Below, piece after piece: positions 39,250 through 50,199 of a stretch of 64,000 bases of DNA. The first letter of the stretch is position 1, and each line of letters begins with the position of its first letter. The position numbers were made by a program, and so were the translations under genes. The notes under the pieces are model-generated. The model was given only the letters and a program-made list of their open reading frames with translations. It had not been told where the DNA came from and searched no databases. The DNA is from Glandiceps talaboti (Eukaryota > Hemichordata > Enteropneusta > Spengelidae): contig NC_135551.1 in the NCBI RefSeq assembly GCF_964340395.1, forward strand, positions 6,480,463 to 6,544,462. Direction: 5' to 3'.

Positions 39250-40075
39250 AAAATAATAAAATGTCAAAAATGCATGAACAACATGCTAAGAATTTGACAA
39301 CTCTGTGGATCCTTCGCATATAAAAGCTGCCTGACACTGTCCGTCAGCCCATCTGACATACGAGATGTTTTTAGATTTCTTAAGACAGATTGCATGTCAA
39401 ACATATAGTGGAGAAATGAAACATTATTTTTGACATAAATTTGACCTATTCGAGGTCTGTCACAAGATTTCCTAATATCAAACCAAAAATGTTGTCTATT
39501 TCGCGTCATACGCCAATCATTATTCAACCACTTATTTTTCTTGAAACCCCCTTTATATCGACAATAATTGTCAGCCGACATTTTTACATGAATCGTGCAT
39601 GATATTTGCAACATCATTACACATAGAATCTACAACTTTATAAGCTACATCACAATCACTGATATCGTCAATGTTCCACGTCTGTAATGACATAGATGCT
39701 TGATTTATGTACTCACTATAGGCAGAGCATATTCTATCATCAGACCAGTTGACTACCGGGAATGAAGGCGTGTTTATAATGTTAACATTGTCGTCAACAC
39801 CAGAAACAAACGTAAGACTAAATTGGAGTGTAGTACAAAGTGGATAATGATCACTAACATTTAATGATAGATCTGACATAATAGCACACCCATAAATGAT
39901 ATCCATTGCTGAACTAGAATAAAAAACATGGTCAATGTAAGACTTAGAAAATGTCATTAAAGTAAGTATGTTAAACATTTTGTGCATAATCAAAATTAGC
40001 AACCTTGAATTCGTTATTGCATAAGAAATCGCACAAAATATATATATGTTTAGTAAAAGAACGTTGTCCATACCA
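39250..40075 (-). pseudogene. LINE endonuclease and linker fragment
   Basis: The minus-strand frame 40071-39571 contains SYIDHVFYSSSAMDIIYGC and NVSDHYPLCTTLQ. The first is the IDH/IDY box and the second the SDH catalytic box of LINE apurinic-type endonucleases. The next frame (39617-39264) carries KKNKWLNNDW, TRNRQHFWFDIRKS and CDRPRIGQIY, the basic linker before the RT. The frame shift near 39600 and absence of the RT show a truncated dead copy. Confidence 0.8.
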
Positions 40076-40129
40076 AAAATTACCCAGCTGGCTACTAGTA
40101 GGAAGTGATGTATTCATAACAGCAACAAC

Positions 40130-41010
40130 CATGACAGATGTATTTAATGAGTAATTTGATAATTAATGATTTTCAGTAATTAGGCTGTAACTTAAGAAAC
40201 CACTCTTGAAATTCATATAATTTGTCACATCCAGCAACCATAACAAAGCACACTTATGCATTAAAGCCTGTTAGTATACTGTTTTACTTTTAATGAGCAA
40301 TTTTACATAATTAATTAGTTTCAGTAATTAAACTATAACTTAAGAACCCACTATTACTATTCCATATAATTTGACACCAGCAACCATAAAAAGGGAGACA
40401 TATCCATTAAAGCCTGATAGCATATTGTTTAACTTAATGAGTAAATTGCATAATTAATTATTTTCGGTGCTTAGGCATCTTTTTTTTTGAGGATGCAAAC
40501 TTCAGATTTCATATAATTCGGTATATATGTCAATCATTAAGATTTTCATATCTCCTTTGACATAGGTTTTACTTTTAATGAGTAAATTGAAAAATTGACA
40601 ATCTTCAGTAATTAAGCTATATCTTCGGAACGCACGCTGCAAATTCCATATAATTTGGCATATACAAACTTGAAAATTCTTTTAACCTGGTACATCAATC
40701 AACCATAGCAATTAAAATGTTATGTGTTTGGTGTAGTTGTGTATGTTCTTTTTAATTGGGTTGTGTAATTTGCATAAATAATTATTTCGATAATTATTCA
40801 ATTTCTGTAGAATACAAGCAGATAATTTAGTACATATATTGATGGAAAAGACGTGCATGTGTAATTAAAGCTTGATGATATCACCTATAAGCTAAATAGT
40901 TAATGTTCATATTTAATGATTTTTTCAATACTTAGGCAATATTTTAACTATGTAAGCTTCAAATTTCATACAGATTAATTTCCCAATTCAGGGGTACATC
41001 ATGTATAATA
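40130..41010 (-). repeat. about 150-bp tandem repeats, inverted orientation
   Basis: Monomers contain TAATGAGTAATTTGATAATTAA, GATTTTCAGTAATTAGGCT and CTTAAGAAACCACTC, then TTCATATAATTTG and CAGCAACCATAA. These are reverse complements of the blocks seen at 28200-29050. At least four diverged units are visible. Confidence 0.8.
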
Positions 41011-41188
41011 GCTATAGGTTTATAGAATTTTGCATTGCAACAATGTGTGTAGGATCAAAAATCTATGGTTTTGCCATTATGAGAGGCATTAAGTTAAATC
41101 TGGTGTAAGTTCTGCATTGCTTACCAAAAATATATAACCCATATTTGTGACATAAACGCAGAATACCAATTAGTAAGTAACAAATATT

Positions 41189-41190
<2 letters not shown>

Positions 41191-41255
<65 letters not shown>

Positions 41256-41261
41256 GGGGGG
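41191..41261. repeat. (GT)n microsatellite plus poly-G
   Basis: About 59 bp of GT dinucleotide followed by C and a run of G. Confidence 0.97.
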
Positions 41262-41654
41262 GTGTTTTCTGTGTGTTGACAAAACATTGCATGTCACCCA
41301 TAGTGGCAAACAATCCAAAAGGTCTACATTTACTTTTTGTGTGATGAATATATAATAACCTTTTACGTCGTGGTCAAACAAAAATTAAGTCAACTGAAAT
41401 TAATGAATGTGATAATATATTTTGTGTAGACCCTGTAAAATAAAACCGAATGTTCATTTCAAAATTGTTGATCAAGATATGCAACTAGGATTATAATAAA
41501 ATTATGTAATTATTTACATAATTTATTACAATCAATTTCAACAAACTGTATGCCAAATTCGCAACACAGATTACATATATTATGCAAACTACGCCATTAT
41601 ACGGAAAAATAATACAATAACATTATGTTATGGAAGTCTTTACCTCATTTGCAG

Positions 41655-41793
41655 TTGTACTGTCAAAATACATTAATGTATATAGCTGATCCCCCTGTTC
41701 CTACAACGGACATTATTATTAATGGATGGGGAAATCTCGAATTGGACGGTGCTATAGATATTACAGTTTTTGAATTGATTGAAAACATCAAAG
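41655..41793 (+). CDS. exon: discoidin/F5_8C-like domain, second part
   Basis: The acceptor CATTTGCAG starts a phase-0 exon and the donor AAAG|GTAAG ends it in phase 1. It joins in phase to the exon ending at 23619, giving a 147-codon phase 1-1 module, the normal size for this family. The peptide has TTDIIINGWGNLELDGAID and ITVFELI, matching the family's ending, in which an RI.P..W strand is followed by I.LR.E..G. The terminal cysteine usual in coagulation-factor type domains is absent. Confidence 0.6.
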
Positions 41794-41955
41794 GTAAGAA
41801 ACAGTTAAAATTTATTTAAGATATAAATCATTAGCGTTCATAACGTATGCTCAAAGGGCAAAATGTACACACAAGTATAATTTTCTTTATTTCGAGCTAT
41901 AATCATAATTTCGTGCTATAATCATGTCTCACGAGAGTGACGTAATGTTATAACA

Positions 41956-41986
<31 letters not shown>

Positions 41987-42104
41987 TGTATGTATGTATG
42001 TATGTATGTATGTATGTATGTGGGTATGTATGTATGTATGTATGTATGTATGTATGTATGTATGTATGTATGTATGTATGTATGTATGTATGTATGCATG
42101 TATG

Positions 42105-42138
<34 letters not shown>

Positions 42139-42389
42139 TGTATGTATGTATGTATGTATGTATGTATGTATGTACGGTGCTATAGATATTACAGTTTTTG
42201 AATTGATTGAAAACATCAAAGGTAAGAAACAGTTAAAATTTATTTAAGATATAAATCATTAGCGTTCATAACGTATGCTCAAAGGGCAAAATGTACACAC
42301 AAGTATAATTTTCTTTATTTCGAGCTATAGTCATAATTTCGTGCTATAATCATGTCTCACGAGAGTGACGTAATGTTATAACAATATGT
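41746..42389 (+). repeat. 428-bp tandem duplication built on (TGTA)n, including the exon end
   Basis: 41746-41961 and 42174-42389 are the same 216-bp sequence; I found one mismatch by eye. They are separated by a (TGTA)n tract (41957-42174). The duplicated part starts inside the second F5_8C-like exon (GCTATAGATATTACAG) and carries a copy of its end, its GTAAG donor (42222) and downstream intron. The second copy has no acceptor, so it is probably silent unless the microsatellite supplies one. Confidence 0.9.
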
Positions 42390-42407
42390 GTGTGCTTACG
42401 AATTTCT

Positions 42408-42536
42408 GTATGTATGTATGTATGTATGTATGTATGTATGTATGTATGTATGTATGTATGTATGTATGTATGTATGTATGTAGGTATGTATGTATGTATG
42501 TATGTATGTATGTATGTATGTATGTATGCATGCATG

Positions 42537-42570
<34 letters not shown>

Positions 42571-42620
42571 TGTAGGTATGTATGTATGTATGTATGTATG
42601 TATGTATGCATGTATGTATG
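42408..42620. repeat. (TGTA)n microsatellite
   Basis: About 213 bp of TGTA units with a few GTAG and GCATG interruptions. It follows the second copy of the 428-bp duplication, so the array is the third element of that pattern. Confidence 0.97.
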
Positions 42621-44109
42621 CTACTCTGTTAGTCCAGCTGTCTGTTCATCGGTGAACACAATATCTCTAAATAAACACACCAGATGTAAAATGAATACCT
42701 CCGTAAGAGTAAACCATAAACTCTAGACACGATTCCTGATAAATCACTGCATCGATTCGAACGAAACTTACTGCTCATCTTCACTGCTACGATTTTGATA
42801 AATATTCGACAAATCAACAATCGCCTACTTTATGGCTTTGAGTAATTAGGCAATATCTTAAGAACATATACTCCAAATTCAATTTAATTTGGTACATACA
42901 TGTACGTTAAACAAAACTAAGCGCCTATGTCCTATGAAGTTTGTCAATGTAGCTTTTCATGAATTTTGTATGAATAATTTGCTTTTATTAATGATTTTCA
43001 GTATTTTAAGCTATATTTGTTAGTGTTAATGAATAACGTGCATATTGAATGGTTTTCAAGGCATATTTAAAGAATGGATACTTTAAATTCCGTAACATTA
43101 AATTCATACATCAAACATAGTAAATACAATAATTGAGAGTAAGTACAAGTAATGGTACGATATGGTTGCGTAAACTTGCTGCTCGACAATGTTCTGGAGG
43201 AAATCGTTTGATTCCAAATATAACTTTGTTATACAACTTTTACTTTATACAGTTTTGCCCTTGATAATTAACTAAACGGTAGCCATAAAAGTATCCTGTC
43301 ACATACATGAAAGCAACAACACAGTACTATCAGTGAAAACAAACCGATTTTTCAGTTTGTTTTTGAAAGTAACCAGGATAGACAAGCAATGAATGCAGCA
43401 AATATTTCGACCTTATATTTTGATGAATCATACCTTGTAATTATTAAGACAGTAAAATAATAGACATTGGATAAGTGTCTTCACTAACGTTTATGGTGAA
43501 ATACAAATACTTTGATTTTGAATAGTAAATTTGATACGCATGTGACGTTTTGATACAAACCTTGATTCAACAATGATTTAATTATTCAGCATTTAAGACT
43601 GAAATTGAATTGATCAAGATCAGTAGAAAATGAATCGAGACGTCCAAAATGTTGTCATTTCAATGTAGGCTATACTTTACTGTCTTATTGATTCTGGTAA
43701 AAATGAACTATATATTTGCCATTCTAAGTATATGTATTGCTGTTTCACTTGACAATTTAATGAGTATTATTTGACCATTGTCGACTCTGTGTGAGAGTTC
43801 GTTTCAAGTACAGTAACAAGTGCATTTCCAGCTATTGTAATATATCATGTGAAACAATTGCCAGAAGAAGAGTAGAGCGGGTAATTTTTTTTATTTGCCA
43901 ACCGTAAGAGAAAAAGAATAGGAAAATATGGGAACCAAAGTCACACCCACAACTTAGTCGAAACGCGATGTACGACTTATCGAGGGGCCTCTGTAACATG
44001 ATCACGAACCATAACAAACATGTCCATATTGTTATAATCAAGGAAGGCAGTTTAATTGTCAAAAATCATATATATATATATACATATTGAACTAAAATAT
44101 TTGTCATCA
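42621..44109. other. unassigned intronic sequence with repeat fragments
   Basis: 42830-43120 resembles monomers of the 150-bp family. 43130-43200 (GAGTAAGTACAAGTAATGG, then GGTTGCGTAAACTTGCTGCTCGACAA) recurs at 52915-52972, marking a conserved repeat end. No gene seen. Confidence 0.5.
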
Positions 44110-44600
44110 AAGTTCATAGGATTATGGTTGACATATATACCAAAATATATGAATTCTGAAGCTTGTATTCTAAAGATATATCTTAATTACAAAGAAATAA
44201 TTAATCATGTAAAGTAGTCAATAAACTGAAAAAGGTATGGCAACAGACTTTATAGGATATGTTTGCGTTGTTATGGTTGATGTATTTGACAAATTGTATG
44301 GAATTTGAAGTGTGCGTTTGTAAGGTGAAAATTACTCATTAAATGCAAACGCTATGGTGAAAAAAAATCATCATTTGACATGTGCTCCTTGTTATGGTTG
44401 TTATATGAACCAACTTTAAGTGAAATTTTACTATTGCTTTCTATAGATATGCTTTAATTACAAATATCATTAATTATGTAAATTACTCAGTGTAACTAAA
44501 TATTGTACAAACATTCATTTTCTTTGTGGTTTACGCATGTACCAAACTATGTTGAATTTGAAGCATTAGGGTTAAGGTTAGGGTTAGGATTATGAATGCA
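44110..44600 (+). repeat. about 150-bp tandem repeats, forward orientation
   Basis: Blocks such as ATAGGATTATGGTTGACATAT, AAGATATATCTTAATTAC, AAATAATTAATCATGTAAAG and TTGTTATGGTTG repeat three times and match the array at 28200. Confidence 0.75.
44566..44588 (+). repeat. short interstitial telomere-like repeat
   Basis: TTAGGG, TTAAGG, TTAGGG, TTAGGA follow one another, so about four telomere-type hexamers with two variants. Short runs like this arise at repaired breaks or by chance expansion. Confidence 0.7.
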
Positions 44601-44838
44601 GCATTATAGTAGTATTGCTCCAGATTGGAGCAAGGCAACAACTTTAGTTTTAGAAGAAAAAAAACATAACAAAAAATGTACGAACGACTGTCGACAGTCT
44701 GGTAAAGCAGTTATATGCATGATATGTTAATAATTAATTGTGTACCAGAATAATCACGAAACTAAGCGATTTTACATTGTCAATTTGCTATTTGAAATAG
44801 TGATTCAAATAATTACTTACTTTTTATTGTTTCAATAG

Positions 44839-45111
44839 ACGTCCAGCTGGAAGATTTCACATATCGACATGTGCTGGTTGAACTTGAGATGCCGGGGGAT
44901 GCTAAATACCTTTATATGCATGCATGGATTCAAACCGCTGATGACTGTATCCGATTATGCCTTCGTTGGATGGAAAACTACTGTGACTGTATCATGTTTA
45001 ACGCTCCTTTGAATCGATGCATCATGTTAAAAGAATGCTATTGGCAATACGATATTCCAGTGACCCTCTATGATTCCATGTATTGGCAATATTACGTACG
45101 TCATACCAATG
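44839..45111 (+). CDS. exon: PAN/apple-like domain
   Basis: The acceptor TTTCAATAG and donor G|GTATG enclose 273 nt, phase 1-1, 91 codons. The peptide includes DDCIRLCLRWMENYCDCIMF followed by NRCIMLKECYW. The spacing C...C, then C.C.MF..., then C.ML matches the PAN/apple core, where the central helix carries two cysteines and the following strand ends C.L. Such modules mediate protein or carbohydrate contacts. It follows the F5_8C-like module in the gene. Confidence 0.75.
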
Positions 45112-45507
45112 GTATGTTTAATCCAATATTATGCTAATTTACAAGTTCTGGAAGCATGCGTTCATAGTTAGATATGGATCTGGAAAAATACTGCATAACA
45201 CTCCAGATGGAGTCAAACATACAGGAACTGATATGTGCATGAGTGGCTATTCTCCCTGTCCATGTGCTCGATGATGGCCGACATAAATTCTTTCGGATCG
45301 TCTATGGTAGTTGTTAAATATGGTAAAGTGTTCCAGTCTTTTACGGTTTGTGGGAAAAACCTGAATTTGAAACGATCATTGTTAGCTGGTGTAATTTGAT
45401 AACAGTTACTGTGTTGGTGTCGTGACTAATTGGCTGACGAATATCATTCACCAGTAGGGATAGGAGCTTTGTCTAGCTTTGTGTAAAATACACCGTCTGA
45501 GATTAAG

Positions 45508-45546
45508 TCTGATTTGATTTGATTTGATTTGATTTGATTTGATTTG
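45508..45546. repeat. (GATTT)n microsatellite
   Basis: About eight GATTT/TGATT pentamers in the intron between the PAN-like and CUB exons. Confidence 0.95.
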
Positions 45547-45643
45547 GTATAGCAAAGCATCTTTATCTGTTCCATGATCTTCCTCAAAACAATCACCTTA
45601 CAAGGTCAAGAAGTCAAACACACTTATTTTTTCTTGATTGTGT

Positions 45644-45774
45644 GTCGTCGTCGTCGTCGTCGTCGTCCTCGTCGTTGTTGTTGTTGTTGTTATTGTTGTT
45701 ATTGTTGTTGTTGTTGCTACTGCTGCTGCTGTTGTTGTTGTTGATGTTTTTTGTGCTTTCGATGCCGGTGATGG

Positions 45775-45810
<36 letters not shown>

Positions 45811-45813
45811 CGA
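45644..45813. repeat. (TCG)n/(TTG)n/(GAT)n trinucleotide tracts
   Basis: A run of TCG passes into TTG with TTA interruptions, then GCT/GTT, and after a short spacer a pure GAT tract to 45813. It remains in frame with the CUB exon, but the CUB acceptor at 45839 shows it is intronic. If that acceptor were skipped, it would add a poly-Val and poly-Asp stretch. Confidence 0.9.
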
Positions 45814-45839
45814 CGAAACCATGCTACTCCCTCTTTCAG

Positions 45840-46268
45840 ATGTAACTAATTGTCAAGATATATCTAGAATATGTATAAGCAACATGTTGTGTAAACAGTA
45901 TGCATCTGGTATCCTCTCAACAAGGGACTTTCCAGTACCTTATCCTGAAATGATGCGATGTTCATGGCAGCTACAAGCCGACAGTACCTCCTACATAAGT
46001 ATTGAATTTCAAGAATTCGACATTGGTAGGAGGTCATTAAACTGTCTGTCAGACAGAGTTGAGGTTTATAGTGGACGGAAAACTAATGATGAAAGAAGAA
46101 GGCGGATCTGTAATCACAACTTTCCGGACAAGAGAATATTATCAGAATTTAATGAAATGTTTGTCACCTTTACATCAGATGATGTTAGTGATGATAGTCG
46201 CGGATTTGTTGCGGTATATGCATTCCATAGTGTGAAACATCATATGACGACTAACAATATGCCTACAA
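45840..46268 (+). CDS. exon: CUB domain
   Basis: The acceptor CCCTCTTTCAG and donor ACAA|GTAAG enclose 429 nt, phase 1-1, 143 codons. The CUB signature is clear: C...GILSTRDFPVPYP, then MRCSWQLQADSTSYISIEF, then FDIGRRSLNCLSDRVEVY, and late SDDVSDDSRGFVAVYAF. Cysteines fall in two pairs as in CUB (LC with RCSW, NC with RIC). The Asp in SDRVEVY and those in TSDDVSDD are where calcium-binding CUBs carry ligands. About 20 residues after the domain form a linker. Confidence 0.92.
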
Positions 46269-47623
46269 GTAAGATATTTATTTGAACCTTTTGAAATGTG
46301 ATTGCAAACAACTTGTATGGGTTTGCGGCGAGTGGGACTCTAAATATGGTCAAAATTCAATGATGTTGTATGGTAGTTAGGTTAGATGTCACCAACACTG
46401 TGATTGCTATGTTCGTATCAAGTTGGAAAGCTAAACATTTTGGGTTGATTTGTCTACTGAAAATATTGGCGATCCATTTCCGGAACAGTAGTAGTGTTAC
46501 AAGGCTTGAATTTGGAATTGTTGGTATTGTCCAGAATTCAAGAGTAAACGTCCCATGTAAGCTGCTGTGTTACCTCAGGCTGTCCCAGAATATTATAGAG
46601 GAGGCAAGTCTAAGGAGACATAACTCAAACAGAAACACATAAATTACGTTTTGGTTGAACGACATATAGTACGATTTTCAAGCAAAAGGAGTGATGTAAT
46701 GGAATTCCCTAATTTAGTTGCAGCCTAGAATCAAAGTTCTTTCGGATGTGCTTTTCTCCGCGAAGTCCTGCTCACAGAGTGCGTTCAAATCAGTGTCCCT
46801 TGTTCAAGGCCTCTTTGCAATCTGAAAAGTATTTCAGATAAAATCAACTGGCATTAACTGTATACGTCACCAACATTTTATTTAAATTAATGTTCATTTC
46901 GTAATACAAATATTGTTAACTAACAAACTCTTCACAACAAAGTTTCATTCTTTTACCTTTTTTCAGAAATGTTCATAATACACTTAATTAGACTCAGGAA
47001 TAAACATTTGAAACGTCATTCTAGAATATTCTTACTTAAAAGAGCTGTTGAAATCATTTGGGGCACAATTTATCACTTGTTGTGACACATGTGACCTCTA
47101 CTTAAAAAGAGAGAGAAAAAGCATTAATATGACCTGAGATGCTGATCTGTCTCTTTAATCAATTTAACCTTACATGAGTTTTCTTGCTAGATTTATTTGT
47201 TTACATGAAACTAAACGTTTACAACGAAATTTATTTTTAGTCATTTCAAAACCATGTTCAGGGTCTCTTCATCAGTTGCAGTTGTTGTAATAATATACTG
47301 TACACATATTTGTTTGTCCAAATTTAAATTGTATAATTTTTCATCAACCATGGAATGTGTGTTGTGTTGGAGACCCATGATATTTCATGTATTGGTGACC
47401 TACATTCGAGATATGTCCCACTCTGCATGAAGTTCATCTCATAGACATGTCCATAGTTATATTTATAGTTGTGGTGATTTTAATAAAAAAGCCAGTTTTC
47501 AGTTTGCTGAACGCTGTGTCGGTTATTTCGAGTGATGCCAAAAATCCCATGCTACATCCACACATTTGTGTGTAAAATTATTACCAACAATTTTGATTGA
47601 ATGCAATTATCTTTCAAACATAG
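46269..47623 (+). other. intron, no recognised features
   Basis: The small frame at 46370-46642 has no motif. A good acceptor-like TTTTTTCAG at about 46966 is followed by a frame that does not resemble a domain, so I do not call an exon. Confidence 0.5.
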
Positions 47624-47824
47624 ATATGACATGCCCGCAAGATTGGGTTTTCTATGAGGACCATTGTTATCAGTTATTCCACGAACCTACCAAAGTTACA
47701 TGGTTGGAAAGTGAAAACCAATGCAGACAAAACAATGCATCACTAACAAGTATATTATCAGAGACTGAGGCAAATTTCTTACACAAGTTTATCTCAGACC
47801 ATCATAGACATTGGATATATATCG
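47624..47824 (+). CDS. exon: C-type lectin domain, part 1
   Basis: The acceptor TTCAAACATAG and donor ATCG|GTAAGT give 201 nt, phase 1-1. The peptide shows the long-form lectin start: CPQDWVFYEDHCYQLF, then TWLESENQCRQNNASLTSI and ETEANFLHKFI, ending HWIYI. The cysteines CP, HCY and QC match C-type lectin positions, and WLESENQC..NNASL is the helix-2 signature (W..A...C...GA.L). Confidence 0.92.
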
Positions 47825-47914
47825 GTAAGTATTGTGCAATATGTAATATAGAACGTAATTTCTTATAAAATGAGTCTGAGTGAAATGTTTAGACATTTAT
47901 GGGTTCATTTGCAG

Positions 47915-47999
47915 GGTTAACAGATGAAGATAATTATGAAGGCAAATATCATTGGTCGGATGGTTCACAAGTGTTGTATTTCGACTGGAGTTCAAGTGG
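47915..47999 (+). CDS. exon: C-type lectin domain, part 2
   Basis: The acceptor TTCATTTGCAG and donor GTGG|GTAAGT give 85 nt, phase 1 to 2. The codon split at the 5' border makes the Gly of IGL. The peptide GLTDEDNYEGKYHWSDGSQV matches the WIGL.D....G.W.W.DG.. strand of C-type lectins, and FDWSSSG leads into the ligand loop. Confidence 0.92.
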
Positions 48000-48170
48000 G
48001 TAAGTCATATTTCAGATGCTTTTGCTTTTTTTAGTCGAGCACTGATTTCATAATGTATTATGCAAAGGCACTGTTCTTCATCAAGTGACATAATGTAATC
48101 TACTATAAACAATATTCTTTTACTTAACGTGTATCTAAATCTCGCTATTCATATGTCTATCTCTCTACAG

Positions 48171-48322
48171 ACTGCAACCTGATGGCAGTGTATATCAAGA
48201 TTGTGTAGCTATTTATTTAGATAATCTACATTCGCATAATCACTGGTATGACGTATTATGTGATGCTAATCTTACAAGTTTGTTTCTATGCAAACAAGAA
48301 GCAATAAAGAACACCATGCCGA
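48171..48322 (+). CDS. exon: C-type lectin domain, part 3
   Basis: The acceptor TCTCTCTACAG and donor CCGA|GTAAG give 152 nt, phase 2 to 1. The peptide begins LQPDGSVYQDCVAIY and ends HWYDVLCDANLTSLFLCK. A QPD tripeptide sits where calcium-type lectins carry EPN or QPD; in known proteins QPD goes with galactose-type binding. The usual WND calcium box reads WYD here. The two closing cysteines are in place. With the preceding two exons the domain is 146 codons. Confidence 0.92.
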
Positions 48323-49195
48323 GTAAGTATACTTATCTTGAATGTTAAAGCCAAGACAGATAAAACACACAGTCCCATTGAAACCTTCATTTTATGGGGA
48401 CGGGAGACACAGAAAGGAAAATATTTAGGTTGTGTGGATAGAGTCAGCACTATTTTGGGACTTCACACTGAGAAAGGGAGGATCTCTAAAAATGTACAGC
48501 AGATTTAGTGACTTTGTGACTAGGACTAGTAAATATTTAAACCTTCTGACACTTGTCGACAGTTAAATAACTGACATTTTGAAGGTGTCAAAGCAGCAGA
48601 GATTGTCACAGTCTATGATTACAGTTGTACTTGGACACCTATTTAAAAATCTGACCAAATTGTATCTTACCTCAAAAACATAAATGCTTGGACATATTGA
48701 TTACAACAGTTCCAACGCAAAGATAGCTCTGACCACAGGGTCAGTGCAAAAATGGCCCTGCCGAGATGGTCACCACAAAGATGGCCCTGTGCTTAACCAC
48801 TGTGCAAATTGAGTTAAAACCATGTTATTTTTGTCATTTGATTGATAAATTCATAACATTGTATTATTTGTGGAATTGAATTATTATGTGAGTAGTTTTT
48901 TGCCAAATTTACCTGATATCCAATTATCCCAAAATAGTTCCAATCATGTTACGGACAGACAAATGCATCACATTTCGGGAGGTAAACATTTTTGTAAACA
49001 CAGTTACATAAAGCAAATGGCTTTCGCAATTCCAAAGATATTGGGACTATGGTAAAGTAAACTGTTTTAAAAGTTTCATTCTACTCTTTCAAATGTCTGG
49101 CAAATATCTTCATAAAATCCATATTCAAGGTTTCAGAGTAAGTATATGAGAGTTGTACCAACCCTAGTTTTTGGATGTCAAATTATATTGTATAG
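48323..49195 (+). other. intron, no recognised features
   Basis: Contains three imperfect repeats of AGATGGCCCTG-like text near 48720-48790 and a short frame at 48870-49055 without motifs. Confidence 0.45.
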
Positions 49196-49581
49196 GCCAT
49201 ACGTACGTTTGTGTTTCAAAGAGAATGACGTCTTTAGAGATGGGAGATGTTTGGAACCTGCGCAATACTTTACAAGTCATCCAAATAACACCTTATGCCA
49301 TCTGTCGCCACCATGCACATCTGGAATTTGATAAAGCAAAGTACACTGAGATTCCATCGAATCACAACAATTACAGAGTAGATTCATCCGATTTTCCAAT
49401 GCTGGTGACAAGCATATCTGCACTGTATATTCACAAAACGCTACGACCATGGCTTGCAAGTATCAATATATGGTATAATGCTTCCTATACAATCAACTTG
49501 TACTATGTGTTAGTATACACCTTGGGTTATGACAAACTTACTCCATACACACACCGGCCAATCACGCGCAAATGTCCCTAA
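49196..49581 (+). CDS. possible exon of unknown domain (tentative)
   Basis: An acceptor TTGTATAG before 49196 would give the same phase 1 as the gene's other cassettes. The open frame then runs 128 codons to a TAA at 49579. The peptide has blocks such as TPYAICRHHAHLEF and SINIWYNASYTINLYY, and one N-glycosylation-type site (NAS). I recognise no domain. A second frame over the same DNA (49146-49331) contains FRDGRCLEPAQYF and several cysteines. It could be an alternative terminal exon or a chance frame. Confidence 0.25.
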
Positions 49582-50199
49582 CTAGTTAGAACCACGGACA
49601 TATAGTTTCTAGTAGTTTACTGTTTATTTCTTGTAAATTTAAGTAATGGATGAAATACAGAATGGCACTTTCTTAGGATTTGGATCAATGAATCGTAAGT
49701 ATTATTCAAACCTTTTATATGTTAATAATTCTCACTGTTAATTAAAGAAAAGCAAATAATGTATTGGCTGTTTGTTTTATTCAATTGAAGTAATAACTTA
49801 CAACCGGTAATTACATCCGTACATCAGTCACATCACTGTTAATTATGACAAATCTACCACATTCGAGTCGGTAGATTATGTTATTGGAAACATTGCAGAC
49901 ATGCTTCACCAGGATGATTCTACAGCATATTTTATGCGGTGACAGATTACGCACACTGGAATTGACAAACTTTGAACCAGGCGGATCAGAAGTCATTTGC
50001 AGAACATGTACAGACTTGTCATTGGATATACCCTCGTTGTTGTTCTTGTACAGTTGTGCTTTTCAAAGTATCTAATTTAGGGCGTTTACTCAAACTTACT
50101 CAGTTTTTGCGTTCACCATAAGAGATATTTGAAGGGGGATTCATTATACTTGATACCAGATTTAATCTGAATGCCTTCCGAAAGAGCGGAGTCGTTAGA
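49582..50199 (+). other. unassigned sequence
   Basis: A frame at 49878-50075 lacks motifs. Nothing else is recognised. Confidence 0.4.

Noticed and set aside
41929-42726. Frames of Met-Tyr-Val-Cys or Ile-His-Thr-Tyr repeats
   Set aside because: They are translations of (TGTA)n microsatellites; the tetranucleotide is open in all frames.
45638-45839. Poly-Val and poly-Asp extension in frame with the CUB exon
   Set aside because: A consensus acceptor at 45839 in the gene's usual phase separates it from the CUB exon; the extension is trinucleotide repeat.
46966-47090. Good acceptor TTTTTTCAG followed by an open frame
   Set aside because: The peptide is short, basic and without cysteines or domain resemblance, and lacks a suitable donor.
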